Shown: positions 15,957 through 24,968, numbered from the stretch's first letter. The stretch is 64,000 nt of DNA from RGIG9060 sp036307825 (GCA_036307825.1 JAXJWW010000104.1:10768-74767); one strand, 5' to 3'. Notes: generated from the sequence alone by a model not told the origin. Made by a program: numbers and translations.

Positions 15957-17378
15957 TTAAAGATTATAATACTTTTCAAACTCAGCAGGAGTTGGAATTG
16001 CATTCATTTCGCGACATTCTGCACGTTTTGTTGCGATGAACTTTGTTAAAAGTTCTTCTGGGAAAACTCCACCAGCTGTTAAGTAGTCGTGGTCTTTTTC
16101 CAAAGCATCCAAGGCTTGATCCAAAGAAGTTGGAAGACTTGTCAACTTTGCTTTTTCTTCATCAGAAAGAGTGTACAAGTTCATATCATAAGGTCCCCAA
16201 CCATTTGCGTGTGGATCAATTTTGTTTTTAATTCCGTCGATACCAGCCATCAAAATTGCTGCGTAACAGAAATATGGATTACAAGTTGCATCAGGGTTAC
16301 GAATTTCAAATCGGCGCATTTTTGGTGATTTTGCGTAAGCAGGAATACGAATAACAGCACTTCTGTTTGAAGTTGCATAACCAACTGTAACAGGGGCTTC
16401 AAATCCAGGCACAAGTCGTTTGAAAGAGTTTGTACTTGGGTTTGTGATTGCACATAAAGAAGCAATATGTTTTAAAAGACCACCCATAAAATAATGAGCA
16501 GTTTGGCTAAGATTAGAATATCCGTTATCGTCAGAGAAAACTGGTTCTCCATCTTTCAATAAAAGCATATGAACATGCATACCGCTTCCAGCTTCGCCCA
16601 TAACAGGTTTTGGCATAAAAGTTGCAGTTTTGCCATATTTTGCAGCAGTGTTTCTGATAATATATTTAATCATCATTGAAGCATCTGCCATTTTTGACAT
16701 TTTTCCAAGTTGAGGTTCAATTTCAAATTGACCAGCAGCACCAACTTCTGGGTGATGATATTTTACATTGATTCCCATTTCTTCCATTAACAAACACATT
16801 TCGCTACGACATTCATAACTTGCATCAAAAGGTTTTGCCACATGATATGCTTTTTGTTTTGGAATAACACATCCCATTCCTTCAACATCGCTGTTCCAAT
16901 GAGCTTGATTTACATCAATTTCCATTCCGATTGCATTTGGAGCAACTTTCCAGCCCACATTGTCAAATAGATAAAATTCAAATTCTGGCAAAATCAACAT
17001 TTCATCAGCAATTCCAGAATCTTGCATATATTTTTCAGCAGCTAAAACAATGTTTCGAGGATACTGAGCTAAAGGTCGATTTTCCTTGTCGATAATCATT
17101 GCGTTTCCAGTCATAGAAAGAGTTGGAATTTCACAGAAAGGATCAATACAAGCAGTGTCTGGATCTGGAATAAAAACCATATCACTTTTTTCAACTACTG
17201 CGTATCCGTAGTTTGAAGCGTCAAACCCAATTCCACTTTTCATTGTATCTTCAGAAAAGTTTTTTGCAGGAATTGTTACATGGCGGAACTGACCGTTGAT
17301 ATCCACCATCTTAAAATCAACCATTTTAATATCATTTTCTTCAATCATTTTGATAATATCTTTTACAGATTTAGACAT
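15957..17378 (-). CDS. glnA: Glutamine synthetase, type I
   Basis: GlnA makes glutamine from glutamate, ammonia and ATP. The 473-residue protein has the type I landmarks: DGQFRHV-like start (DINGQFRHVTIP), the metal/glutamate site GEAGSGMHVHMLL, and NPSTNSFKRLVPGFEAPVTV with RSAVIRIPAY. The segment where adenylylated enzymes carry their tyrosine reads NLYTLSDEE here, so a tyrosine is present, but adenylylation cannot be concluded. GGAGG lies 7 nt before the ATG. The leader carries a 17-nt palindrome. Single gene with its own terminator. Confidence 0.96.
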   Translation of the reverse strand: MSKSVKDIIKMIEENDIKMVDFKMVDINGQFRHVTIPAKNFSEDTMKSGIGFDASNYGYAVVEKSDMVFIPDPDTACIDPFCEIPTLSMTGNAMIIDKENRPLAQYPRNIVLAAEKYMQDSGIADEMLILPEFEFYLFDNVGWKVAPNAIGMEIDVNQAHWNSDVEGMGCVIPKQKAYHVAKPFDASYECRSEMCLLMEEMGINVKYHHPEVGAAGQFEIEPQLGKMSKMADASMMIKYIIRNTAAKYGKTATFMPKPVMGEAGSGMHVHMLLLKDGEPVFSDDNGYSNLSQTAHYFMGGLLKHIASLCAITNPSTNSFKRLVPGFEAPVTVGYATSNRSAVIRIPAYAKSPKMRRFEIRNPDATCNPYFCYAAILMAGIDGIKNKIDPHANGWGPYDMNLYTLSDEEKAKLTSLPTSLDQALDALEKDHDYLTAGGVFPEELLTKFIATKRAECREMNAIPTPAEFEKYYNL

Positions 17379-17389
17379 ATATCCTCCAT

Positions 17390-17406
17390 ATTGTACAAAT
17401 TACAAT
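17390..17406. promoter_or_regulatory. Palindrome in the glnA leader
   Basis: ATTGTA-CAAAT-TACAAT is a perfect 6-bp inverted repeat with a 5-nt spacer, placed between the glnA promoter and its Shine-Dalgarno. It could be a protein operator or an RNA hairpin next to the ribosome site. Confidence 0.4.
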
Positions 17407-17422
17407 CTTGTTACTAAGTTTT

Positions 17423-17451
17423 ATTATATAGATATTTTTAACTGTATTCAA
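17423..17451 (-). promoter_or_regulatory. glnA promoter
   Basis: On the minus strand: TTGAAT, 17 bp, TATAAT. The predicted leader is about 38 nt, so this gene, unlike many neighbours, is not leaderless. The rest of the 323-nt gap between glnA and the P13-like gene shows only AT-rich sequence and the divergent promoter. Confidence 0.7.
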
Positions 17452-17653
17452 TGGAAAATTTTATATATTTATATAGAAAACAAAACTACCATAAAAGTTG
17501 TAAACCAAATTCCTCGTAGTGTGCAAAACTTTCATCTTTAGAAAGTAAATATCAACTGTCAAGTTATTTTATTGAATATTGTAAGATAAATAGAAAATAA
17601 TTAGTAAAACAAAAATTAACATTTTTATCGAAAATCAGTAACATTTTTCTTCA

Positions 17654-17682
17654 TTTACTTTGTTTTATTATTGGTGTAAAAT
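17654..17682 (+). promoter_or_regulatory. Promoter of the P13-like gene
   Basis: TTTACT, 17 bp, TAAAAT, followed by a short leader with GGAGGG. Confidence 0.55.
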
Positions 17683-17701
17683 TTAGTATATGGAGGGAAT
17701 C

Positions 17702-18592
17702 ATGAACAAGAAATTTATTTTATTTTGTCTAATATTTTTTGGAACTTTGCATTTTGTTTTTTCTCAAGAAACAGAACAAGAACCTATAAATCAAATTGAT
17801 AAACTTAATTCAAATATAAGTACCCTTTCACAACTTGAGCTTAGAACATCAGCTCAAATGCTGATAAATCCAACAAGAGATTTTCAAGGCATTTTTAATT
17901 TATTCTTACCAAAATCTTTTACTAAAAAAGGAAAATTAGGAATTGCCTCTTTGAAAAAATTAGAAAAAAATAAATCAGAAATACAATCTCTTGCTTTACA
18001 GATGGAAAATTCCACTAAACAAAATTTGTATACTACAAATCAAATGGAATATAAAAGTTCAATTGCCTGGGCTTTGTCAACTGGATTTGGTGTCGGAAAC
18101 TTTACTCAAGGTGATATAGGTTTTGGAACTTTATTTGCCTTGGCAGATATTTCTTCAGCAGCACTCTTGATAGCAGGTGCTGTAAACACTGTAGAAAAAG
18201 CAATGATAACAGACGATACAGGATGGAGTCTTTCATTATTTTTCTATTCAATTTTACCATATCCAATGTTTTGTGTAGATTTACTTGTTTCTCTTTTTAC
18301 AATTTCAAGTGATGGAGCAAGTGGAATGTTTCCTCTTTTACAAGGAGCTTGTACTGTTTTATTTCATGAAGATGTATTTAAAACTTTTTTACCATGGGCA
18401 ATTACGGGACTTGGAATAAAAATTACAAGTACGGTATTTCAGTGTATAAGAGCAAAAACTCGTGCAACAAAATACAACAGAACTTTAGCAGAAGCCTTGA
18501 TGTTAGATTTAGATGTTGAAAATATAAGTTTTTCTCCAATAATAAATCCTATAGACAAAAACTTTGGATTGGCTGTAGCAGTAAATTTCTAA
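17702..18592 (+). CDS. P13-family porin-like outer-membrane protein
   Basis: The 296-residue protein has a signal peptide ending HFVFS-QE near residue 21. From about residue 120 it matches the pattern of the Borrelia P13 porin family: FGVGNFTQGDIGFGTLFALA resembles the P13 stretch around its conserved FxQGD, hydrophobic helices follow, and the C-terminal part carries YNRTLAEAL. P13 proteins are spirochaete-specific helical porins. The ATG at 17702 is chosen over one at 17690 because GGAGG lies between them and serves the second. Similarity is recalled, not computed. Confidence 0.7.
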   Translation: MNKKFILFCLIFFGTLHFVFSQETEQEPINQIDKLNSNISTLSQLELRTSAQMLINPTRDFQGIFNLFLPKSFTKKGKLGIASLKKLEKNKSEIQSLALQMENSTKQNLYTTNQMEYKSSIAWALSTGFGVGNFTQGDIGFGTLFALADISSAALLIAGAVNTVEKAMITDDTGWSLSLFFYSILPYPMFCVDLLVSLFTISSDGASGMFPLLQGACTVLFHEDVFKTFLPWAITGLGIKITSTVFQCIRAKTRATKYNRTLAEALMLDLDVENISFSPIINPIDKNFGLAVAVNF

Positions 18593-18638
18593 TTTACCCA
18601 TAAAAACAAAAATTTTTCAAAAAAAATTCATTTTTCTC

Positions 18639-18669
18639 TTGCTCATTACGCTGCGTAATATTGTAGAAT
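18639..18669 (+). promoter_or_regulatory. MerR-type promoter with operator in a 19-bp spacer
   Basis: -35 TTGCTC (18639-18644) and -10 TAGAAT (18664-18669) are separated by 19 bp instead of 17. The spacer holds a perfect 15-nt palindrome, ATTACGC-T-GCGTAAT (18645-18659). An over-long spacer with a central dyad is the hallmark of promoters that MerR proteins activate by untwisting. The MerR gene directly downstream is the obvious ligand. Confidence 0.75.
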
Positions 18670-18674
18670 GTCAG

Positions 18675-18696
18675 TATCAAGGATGAAAACTTGATA
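18675..18696. promoter_or_regulatory. Second inverted repeat upstream of the MerR gene
   Basis: TATCAAG (18675-18681) and CTTGATA (18690-18696) are perfect arms with an 8-nt spacer, located just after the predicted transcription start. Confidence 0.5.
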
Positions 18697-18719
18697 AACT
18701 TTCTTGCAGGAGTGATTTT

Positions 18720-19469
18720 ATGCCAACACAAAATATGTATTCAACTGGAGAAGTTGCAAAAATCTGTGGAATTACAATTAGAACAGTTCAATATTACGAT
18801 AATCGTGAATTGGTTGTTCCAAGTGGAATTTCGGAAGGTGGAAGACGACTTTATTCAAAAGAAGATTTATCCAAAATGAAAATTGTGTGTTTTTTGCGGG
18901 ATTTAAATATCCCCATAAAAACAGTTTCAGAAATCTTAGAAGAAAAAAATTCTAAAAAAGTTATTTCACTTTTGCTAAAGGAACAAAAATTAATTTTACA
19001 AAATGAAATTAATGAAAAAGAAAACAAACTTAAAATCCTAAATGGATTGGAAGAATGTTTGGAAGATTCCTTGTCAGAAGATTTAATAGAACGAGTTAAC
19101 AAGAAGGTGGAAGAAATGGAAAACACAAAAGACAAAAAAGCATTACAAAAAATTAGAGAAACAATTATAGGAGTTGGAATTCCTCTTGAACTTATTGAAA
19201 TTGCAACTTTTATTCTTGGGCTAAAAACTGGAATTTGGTGGCCTTTTGCAATCGGAATGGTTCTTGTAATCATCGGTGCGATTTTTATCAGTAAATTTTA
19301 TTTTACAAAAATAAATTATATCTGCCCTGAATGTAACAAGGTTTTTAAACCAAGTTTTAATGAAGTTTTTTGGGCAAATCACACACCAACTACACGAAAA
19401 TTAACTTGCCCTCATTGTAAGATAAAAAGTTTTTGTGTAGAAACAACAAGAGAAATTGATGCTGAATAA
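18720..19469 (+). CDS. MerR-family regulator with membrane helices and zinc ribbon
   Basis: The 249-residue protein has an N-terminal MerR winged helix-turn-helix (YSTGEVAKICGITIRTVQYY, then RRLYSKEDL) and a coiled-coil region to about residue 130. Instead of a ligand domain it continues with two hydrophobic segments (residues about 150-195) and a C-terminal zinc ribbon, CPEC...CPHC. It is therefore probably a membrane-tethered regulator. GGAG precedes the ATG, and a MerR-type operator lies in its own promoter, indicating autoregulation. A CPBP protease-like gene follows 58 nt later and may be its target. Confidence 0.85.
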   Translation: MPTQNMYSTGEVAKICGITIRTVQYYDNRELVVPSGISEGGRRLYSKEDLSKMKIVCFLRDLNIPIKTVSEILEEKNSKKVISLLLKEQKLILQNEINEKENKLKILNGLEECLEDSLSEDLIERVNKKVEEMENTKDKKALQKIRETIIGVGIPLELIEIATFILGLKTGIWWPFAIGMVLVIIGAIFISKFYFTKINYICPECNKVFKPSFNEVFWANHTPTTRKLTCPHCKIKSFCVETTREIDAE

Positions 19470-19527
19470 AAATCAACATCAAGTAAATAAATCAATTTTC
19501 AACAAATAAACAACAAAGGAATTTTTT

Positions 19528-20370
19528 ATGGAAAACTTAAACAACAAAACACAAACAAAAAAAACTTTTTGGCAAAAAATTAAAAAGCCCTTTTTCTTTA
19601 CACTTGCATTTTTGCCAATCATCATAGTTGCATCAATTTTTACTAGCCTTTACACATTTGACTTGTATCCACCAGAAATGTTAGAAGAAGCAATCGCAGC
19701 AGTTGGAAGCAAAACAATGTTCATGTTAGTTACTGCAATTCAGAATGTTGGTACAATTGCCTTTGCAACTTTCTTTGGATATATCCTTGCCGAAAAACTT
19801 GGGCTTATTCGTTCTATAAAAAAAGATGGAAAAATCAAAATTTTTGAAAAAAAAGCAATTTTGGTAACTTGCATTGTTTCAGTTATTTGCGGAATTTTAT
19901 TCAGCTTAGATTATTGGACATTTGGAGCAGTAATTCCACAAATTCAACAAGCAGACGGACTAGGACTAACACCAATATCTTTTGTTGCAAGTATTCTTTA
20001 CGGTGGAATTTGCGAAGAACTTATGCTTAGACTTTTTGTGCTTTCACTTTTTGCTTTTATTATCTGGAAAGTATTTTTTAGAAAATCAACAAAATTGCAA
20101 GCAGAAAATAATTCACAAATACAAATTTCCCCTGTAGTATTTTTGATTGCAAACATTGTTGCAAGTTTACTTTTTGCAGCAGGACATTTACCTGCAACAC
20201 AAGTTACCTTTGGAATAACTCCGCTTATCTTATTCAGATGCTTTTTATACAACGGCGGAATGGGATATATTTTTGGATGGCTTTACATTAAGTACGGATT
20301 GCAATATTCAATGCTTTCTCATGCCTTGTGCCATATTGTAAGCAAAGTAATTTGGTTATTATTCATATAA
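19528..20370 (+). CDS. CPBP-family intramembrane protease-like protein
   Basis: The 280-residue multi-pass membrane protein carries the CPBP (Abi/Rce1-like) motifs: EELMLR near residue 168 (EExxxR), a second conserved block ending LFAAGH, and a third histidine block HALCHI near the C-terminus. Relatives are glutamyl-type intramembrane proteases or bacteriocin self-immunity proteins. AAGGA lies 9 nt before the ATG. It follows the membrane-tethered MerR gene, suggesting a regulator-protease pair. The substrate is unknown. Confidence 0.85.
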   Translation: MENLNNKTQTKKTFWQKIKKPFFFTLAFLPIIIVASIFTSLYTFDLYPPEMLEEAIAAVGSKTMFMLVTAIQNVGTIAFATFFGYILAEKLGLIRSIKKDGKIKIFEKKAILVTCIVSVICGILFSLDYWTFGAVIPQIQQADGLGLTPISFVASILYGGICEELMLRLFVLSLFAFIIWKVFFRKSTKLQAENNSQIQISPVVFLIANIVASLLFAAGHLPATQVTFGITPLILFRCFLYNGGMGYIFGWLYIKYGLQYSMLSHALCHIVSKVIWLLFI

Positions 20371-20460
20371 AAAAACAATTTGACAGATAGATTTTAACAT
20401 AATAAAATATAATTAGTAGAAATATCTATTTCAAACTGTTTTTTTTAGGAGAGTTTCAAG

Positions 20461-20859
20461 ATGAAAGAGACACACGGAACACAAGAAGTTGAAGTTGTTG
20501 CAGGAAGAAATGTAGTAGTTTCAGCAGGAATTGGAAAAACAAACACAGATGACCTAAAATGGTTGATGTCTACTGTACTTTCAAAGGCAAGTGCATGGAA
20601 AGCAACTGGTTGGGCTTATGTCGCAGATTGTACAAAAATGGAACCAGTTGGACCAGGTGAAATTGGGCAACTTGTTGAAATGACAAAAGCATTTGTAGAA
20701 GCAGGATGTAAAGCATTTGGATTTGCAGAAGGCGATTCTCTTATGTTAAAAGTTCAAACAAAGAAAAATACACAAATGTCAGATACAGGCGTTATCGAAG
20801 GTCACTTTGCAACAGTACCAGAAGTTCTTGAGTGGCTAAAAACAGATATGAGTTTATAA
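20461..20859 (+). CDS. STAS/SpoIIAA-like small protein
   Basis: The 132-residue cytoplasmic protein shows the alternating strand-helix pattern of a STAS or SpoIIAA-like fold: a strand GWAYVADCTKMEPVG followed by the helix EIGQLVEMTKAFVEAGCKAF. No catalytic motif is present. GGAG lies about 8 nt upstream. It is a single gene with its own terminator. The assignment is by pattern only and could be wrong; the protein may simply be a conserved hypothetical. Confidence 0.55.
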   Translation: MKETHGTQEVEVVAGRNVVVSAGIGKTNTDDLKWLMSTVLSKASAWKATGWAYVADCTKMEPVGPGEIGQLVEMTKAFVEAGCKAFGFAEGDSLMLKVQTKKNTQMSDTGVIEGHFATVPEVLEWLKTDMSL

Positions 20860-20883
20860 TTCATTTAGATAATTGAATTTGAG

Positions 20884-20920
20884 TGCATCCAATATTTTAA
20901 TAAGTTGGATGCATTTTTTT
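20884..20920 (+). terminator. Terminator after the STAS-like gene
   Basis: TGCATCCAA and TTGGATGCA pair perfectly around a 12-nt loop and are followed by a T run. It lies between two convergent genes. Confidence 0.85.
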
Positions 20921-22344
20921 TAAAATTCAAAAGGAACGCTAAATTCCATAATTTCGTTTGTAGTAGGATGAGTAAATTTTAAATAAAAGGCTTGTAAACA
21001 AAGTCTCTCATCAGAAAAAATCTTTCCGTAAAGACGGTCGCCAACAATCCCTAAGCCTAAACCTTTTTCGTGGGCAGAATGTAGTCGCAACTGATGAGTC
21101 CGTCCTGTAATAGGCATAAATTCCACACGAGTTCGCCAAAGTGAATCTTGTTCATGTTCACCTTGCAAAAAACTTTCTTCCAATGAAAATTCTTCTATTA
21201 TTTTCCATTCTGTAGTTGCCATTCTTCCGTATTCTTCATCGTAAATTTGATATGGACGATTATCTAAATCCACCCGCATCGGAAATTCAATTTTTCCACA
21301 AGTGATATTTTCAAGTCGCTCAGAGAGTTTTCCTCTAAGCAAAGCCTGATATTTTTTTTCAACTTTTCTATCTTGAAACTGAATCGAAAGATTTCTATGA
21401 GATTCTTTTGTTAAACCTAAAACCAAAATTCCAGAAGTATCCATATCCAAACGATGCACAGAAGGTTGCTCAATACAATCTGGAATAAGTTTTCTAACTC
21501 GAGTGCTTATGCAGTCAAACTTATCTTCACCCTTCCCTGGAACTGACAAAACTCCAGAAGGTTTATTTACAACAATAATTTGTTCATCTCTGTATAAAAC
21601 TTCTAATCCCAGCATTTTGGGTAAAACATAACCACATTTTTCATCACAAGGTGGATAAAATTCTTTGTGCTTTTTCAAGGCTGAAGAAGGCTCTTTTCCG
21701 TAAAAAAATTCTGCAAGGCTTATAGGTTGCAATCCTTTTTTGTATGCGTGATTTAACAATTTTGGAGCACAACAATCCCCTGTTCCCGTTGGAAAATTAA
21801 AATTTTTTGGGAATAAGGCATTTTCTAATTCCAATTCTTTTTGTAAGGTTTTGTAAGTTTTTACTGAACCGTCAAAACAAGTAAATTCGTAGAATCCGTA
21901 AATATTTTGCAAAGATTCTTGAGAAAGTTCTTTTCGTTTTTTTCGTAAATTATGAAGGATTTTTCCGTCTTCGCCATAAATTTTATTTTGCAAAGTAAGT
22001 TCTTCAATTTGGCTTGTCAATTTTTTAATTTCTGGGTCAGCACGATTTACTTCATTTTGCCATTTTTCAACTTCAAAACAAGGATTTACCCAACCTGAGA
22101 TTTGCCAATTTCCGTTGTACTGCCCCGAAAATGCTTTTAATACAACAGTTTTATTTGTATATGGAATTTTACAAACCAAAACTCCCATCATCAAACCACA
22201 TTCATTCAAAACATAATCAAGACTGAATTTTGGATTTCTAAATTCTTCATTTACACAAAAATCCATACAGCCATATTTTTCAAGTTGTTCAATGAGTAAA
22301 ATACATTCTTTTTTTGCTTCATCTTGGGGAAACGGAGGAAACAT
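20920..22344 (-). CDS. RluA-family pseudouridine synthase with N-terminal extension
   Basis: The catalytic domain occupies about residues 240-470: it begins VLYRDEQIIVVNKPSGVLSV, contains the catalytic HRLDMDTSGILVLGL (Asp of HRLD) and GRTHQLRLHSAH. RluA enzymes convert uridine to pseudouridine in rRNA or tRNA. About 230 extra residues precede the domain, with several cysteines (for example GTGDCCAPKLLNHA), as in a subset of the family. It is the last gene of aroDE-rpiA-rluA. The target position cannot be inferred. Confidence 0.9.
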   Translation of the reverse strand: MFPPFPQDEAKKECILLIEQLEKYGCMDFCVNEEFRNPKFSLDYVLNECGLMMGVLVCKIPYTNKTVVLKAFSGQYNGNWQISGWVNPCFEVEKWQNEVNRADPEIKKLTSQIEELTLQNKIYGEDGKILHNLRKKRKELSQESLQNIYGFYEFTCFDGSVKTYKTLQKELELENALFPKNFNFPTGTGDCCAPKLLNHAYKKGLQPISLAEFFYGKEPSSALKKHKEFYPPCDEKCGYVLPKMLGLEVLYRDEQIIVVNKPSGVLSVPGKGEDKFDCISTRVRKLIPDCIEQPSVHRLDMDTSGILVLGLTKESHRNLSIQFQDRKVEKKYQALLRGKLSERLENITCGKIEFPMRVDLDNRPYQIYDEEYGRMATTEWKIIEEFSLEESFLQGEHEQDSLWRTRVEFMPITGRTHQLRLHSAHEKGLGLGIVGDRLYGKIFSDERLCLQAFYLKFTHPTTNEIMEFSVPFEF

Positions 22345-22371
22345 TTATTTTACAAAGCCTTTTTAGAAAAA

Positions 22372-23106
22372 TTAGCAAGATAAGTTGCGAATTTCCATTG
22401 TATCATCAGATTTTGCAACAAAAACGATTGGCTTATTTTTTGTAAAAAATCCAGTTTCTACAACACCAGTAATAGAATTGATTTTTTCTTCCATTTCTAC
22501 AGGATTTACAGGATTTTGCCAAAGACAATCTAAAATTTGATTTCCGTTATCTGTTACAACTGGTCCGCATTTTCTAACGCCTTCACGCAAAGTACATTTT
22601 GCACCAAGTGATTCAAGTTCTCTAACGATAGAAACTCTTGCTTCTGGAATAATTTCTACAGGAAGTGCAAATTTTGTTCCTAAATCACAAACAGCTTTTG
22701 ATTCATCAGCAATAATTACATATTTTTTTGAATTATATGCAACGATTTTTTCTAAAAGAAGAGCAGCTCCGCCACCTTTTATAAGGTTTGCGTCAACATC
22801 AATTTCATCTGCACCATCAATTGATAAATCTAATTCACCTTTGATTTCTGGAGAGTTCATAGAAAAAACTGGGATTCCTAATTCTTCACAAGCGATAGTT
22901 GTTTGAAAACTTGTAGAAACAGCCTTAATGTTTGACAAAGTTCCGTCTTTTATTCTAAGAGCAACTTGTTTTACAGCGTGCATTGCAGTAGAACCTGTTC
23001 CAAGACCGATTTTCATTCCAGAAAAAATTAAACCTTTTTCAATTAAAGTATCAATTGCTACTTTTCCAACCTTTTCTTTTTGTTCATTCTGAGTCAATGT
23101 TTTCAT
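22372..23106 (-). CDS. rpiA: Ribose-5-phosphate isomerase A
   Basis: RpiA interconverts ribose-5-phosphate and ribulose-5-phosphate in the pentose phosphate pathway. The 244-residue protein has GLGTGSTAMHAV (phosphate loop), DGADEIDVDANLIKGGGAAL (with the catalytic Asp and Lys) and a normal length. Its first 23 nt overlap the end of aroDE, and rluA follows 27 nt later, so the three are one operon. Assignment is firm. Confidence 0.96.
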   Translation of the reverse strand: MKTLTQNEQKEKVGKVAIDTLIEKGLIFSGMKIGLGTGSTAMHAVKQVALRIKDGTLSNIKAVSTSFQTTIACEELGIPVFSMNSPEIKGELDLSIDGADEIDVDANLIKGGGAALLLEKIVAYNSKKYVIIADESKAVCDLGTKFALPVEIIPEARVSIVRELESLGAKCTLREGVRKCGPVVTDNGNQILDCLWQNPVNPVEMEEKINSITGVVETGFFTKNKPIVFVAKSDDTMEIRNLSC

Positions 23107-24601
23107 ATTTTACTCCAGTAAATAATTCAAATTGTTTATATCCTTGATATTTTAACATATCAAATCCATTTGCTGTTTTACATCCAGCCATTTGTGCCCG
23201 ATTCAAAATCGGTGTAACTTGGGGATGATAAATTACATCGTAAACATTTTCATATCCTTTGAAATTATAAAAATGCAAAGGATCATTTTTTGAATCCGAA
23301 ATTTCTTTTTCACCTACTGCCAATCCCATTGATGTAGTTTGAATAATAAGTGAAGAATAAAGTTCTAGTTTGTGTAAAGATTCAGAAGTTAAAGGCGCAT
23401 AATCAAATCCGTATTCCTGCGCAAGAGCTTTTGCTTTAGAAACAGTTCTGTTAAAAATACAAGCCTTTCCTTTTAATTTTTTTATAACATAAGCAATTGC
23501 TCTTGCGGCTCCTCCCGCTCCAATAATTGCAACTTTACAATGTCTTAGATTTTTTACACCTAAAAATTCCAAAAGTGAACGCTGAAAACCTTCTGCGTCA
23601 GTATTGTATCCTAACCAATCTTCTCCATGTCGGATAATTGTATTTGAAGCACCAATATCACCAACTGATTCAGAAACTGTTGTTAAATGAGGCAAAACGT
23701 CTTCTTTATGAGGAACAGTAACAGACATTCCTTTTATTCCAAGTTCTTGTGCAAATTCTAAGGCTTCTTCAATTTTTTTTGCTCTAACTGGAATATACAA
23801 AGAATTCATACCATGTTTTTTATATCCAGAATTATGAAGTTCTGGACTTGCTGTTGCACTTAGCGGATATCCAGTAATTCCATAGAGAGTTGTTTTGTCA
23901 TCAATGTTTCTAAAATTATAAATTTCGTTCAAAGTGATAGGGTCAATTTGACCAATTTCAGAAAGAATTGAATTTTCTTGTTTTGGTGAAGTATAAGTGA
24001 TACAAGAATTAATTTTATTTGCTAAAATTCTTGTTGCTTGTCCTAAAGGCCCCATGGCAATAATGATATGTTCAAAATCAGTTATGTTTTTTGCTTGTTT
24101 AAACATTTGAGTTACATCAGACAAAGATTGTGGCATACAAGCAATTTTAGGAATTTCAAAACCAGTTGTTCGCATTTTTTGCATCATATCAGCAATATTT
24201 GAAACCATACCAGTCATATTATGATAACTACGAATAATTTTTGTTCCGAAAGCCAAGGCAGCATCTTGCAAACTTGAAACATTATAATCAGATTCCATAT
24301 CGATGTATGCAAAGTTTTTTCTGCTATCTTTTTCAGCATAAGCCAAAGCCCTTGCAAAAAGTGTTGTTCTAGAAACTTCTGTTCCATCGAATAAACCACC
24401 GTCATTTTTTCTGCGGATAGTTAAAATACAAGGAATACCTGCAAGTTCTGGAAATTTACGAATCAATAATCTTTCATTTGGCAAAAGATAATCAACTCTA
24501 AGTTCAACAATATCAATATAATTTCTGTAAGTTTCAATTAAATCTAAGTCTTCTTGAATTGTCTTTCCTGTAAGACATAAACAAATCTTTGAACGCTGCA
24601 T
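23084..24601 (-). CDS. aroDE: Bifunctional 3-dehydroquinate dehydratase / shikimate dehydrogenase
   Basis: The 505-residue fusion catalyses two consecutive steps of the shikimate pathway. Residues 1-225 or so are a type I dehydroquinase (VELRVDYLL; catalytic His in IRSYHNM; Schiff-base Lys in IPKIACMPQS). Residues about 240-500 are AroE: YGITGYPLSATASPELHN, SVTVPHKEDVLP with the catalytic Lys, and the NADP loop GAGGAARAIAY. Such fusions are known in plants and several bacteria. It heads the operon with rpiA and rluA. The ATG lacks a Shine-Dalgarno and follows a TTGAAA / TATTCT promoter at leaderless spacing. Confidence 0.95.
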   Translation of the reverse strand: MQRSKICLCLTGKTIQEDLDLIETYRNYIDIVELRVDYLLPNERLLIRKFPELAGIPCILTIRRKNDGGLFDGTEVSRTTLFARALAYAEKDSRKNFAYIDMESDYNVSSLQDAALAFGTKIIRSYHNMTGMVSNIADMMQKMRTTGFEIPKIACMPQSLSDVTQMFKQAKNITDFEHIIIAMGPLGQATRILANKINSCITYTSPKQENSILSEIGQIDPITLNEIYNFRNIDDKTTLYGITGYPLSATASPELHNSGYKKHGMNSLYIPVRAKKIEEALEFAQELGIKGMSVTVPHKEDVLPHLTTVSESVGDIGASNTIIRHGEDWLGYNTDAEGFQRSLLEFLGVKNLRHCKVAIIGAGGAARAIAYVIKKLKGKACIFNRTVSKAKALAQEYGFDYAPLTSESLHKLELYSSLIIQTTSMGLAVGEKEISDSKNDPLHFYNFKGYENVYDVIYHPQVTPILNRAQMAGCKTANGFDMLKYQGYKQFELFTGVKYENIDSE

Positions 24602-24608
24602 ACCTTTG

Positions 24609-24637
24609 AGAATACTTTAAATACGGGTATTTTTCAA
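24609..24637 (-). promoter_or_regulatory. Leaderless-type promoter of the aroDE operon
   Basis: On the minus strand: TTGAAA, 17 bp, TATTCT, 7 nt, ATG at 24601. Confidence 0.65.
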
Positions 24638-24671
24638 TAGAGAAAAAATATTTAACTAAAGGATTTACAGA

Positions 24672-24926
24672 TTATTGATTTTCAGAATAAGCCTTTCTTA
24701 CTGCTATAGCTAATTGGTCAGCACAAGAAGTAGAACGACCTCCACAAGAATTTCCTTTTAAAGTGGATTCAATGTAGTCTACGGTTTTTCCTTCAAGTAA
24801 CTTAGAAATTGCTTTTAGATTTCCGTTACAACCACCATAAAAACTGATATTGGAAATTACATCTCCGTCAATATCAAAATTAATTTGTCTTGCGCAAACA
24901 TTTTCTGTTTTATATGTATAATTCAT
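24672..24926 (-). CDS. TSCPD-domain protein
   Basis: The 84-residue protein matches the small TSCPD domain family: GGCNGNLKAI near residue 32 and TSCADQLAIAV near 67, with conserved cysteines. The same domain occurs at the end of some ribonucleotide reductases, but the stand-alone form has no assigned function; the cysteines suggest metal or redox chemistry. The ATG has no Shine-Dalgarno and follows a TTGACT / TATTAT promoter at leaderless spacing. The gad terminator lies just upstream of that promoter. Confidence 0.85.
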   Translation of the reverse strand: MNYTYKTENVCARQINFDIDGDVISNISFYGGCNGNLKAISKLLEGKTVDYIESTLKGNSCGGRSTSCADQLAIAVRKAYSENQ

Positions 24927-24932
24927 GCTTAA

Positions 24933-24961
24933 ATAATATGAAAGTAAATTGTATAAGTCAA
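24933..24961 (-). promoter_or_regulatory. Leaderless-type promoter of the TSCPD gene
   Basis: On the minus strand: TTGACT, 17 bp, TATTAT, 6 nt, ATG at 24926. This is one of the clearest examples in the window. Confidence 0.7.
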
Positions 24962-24968
24962 GAAAAAT

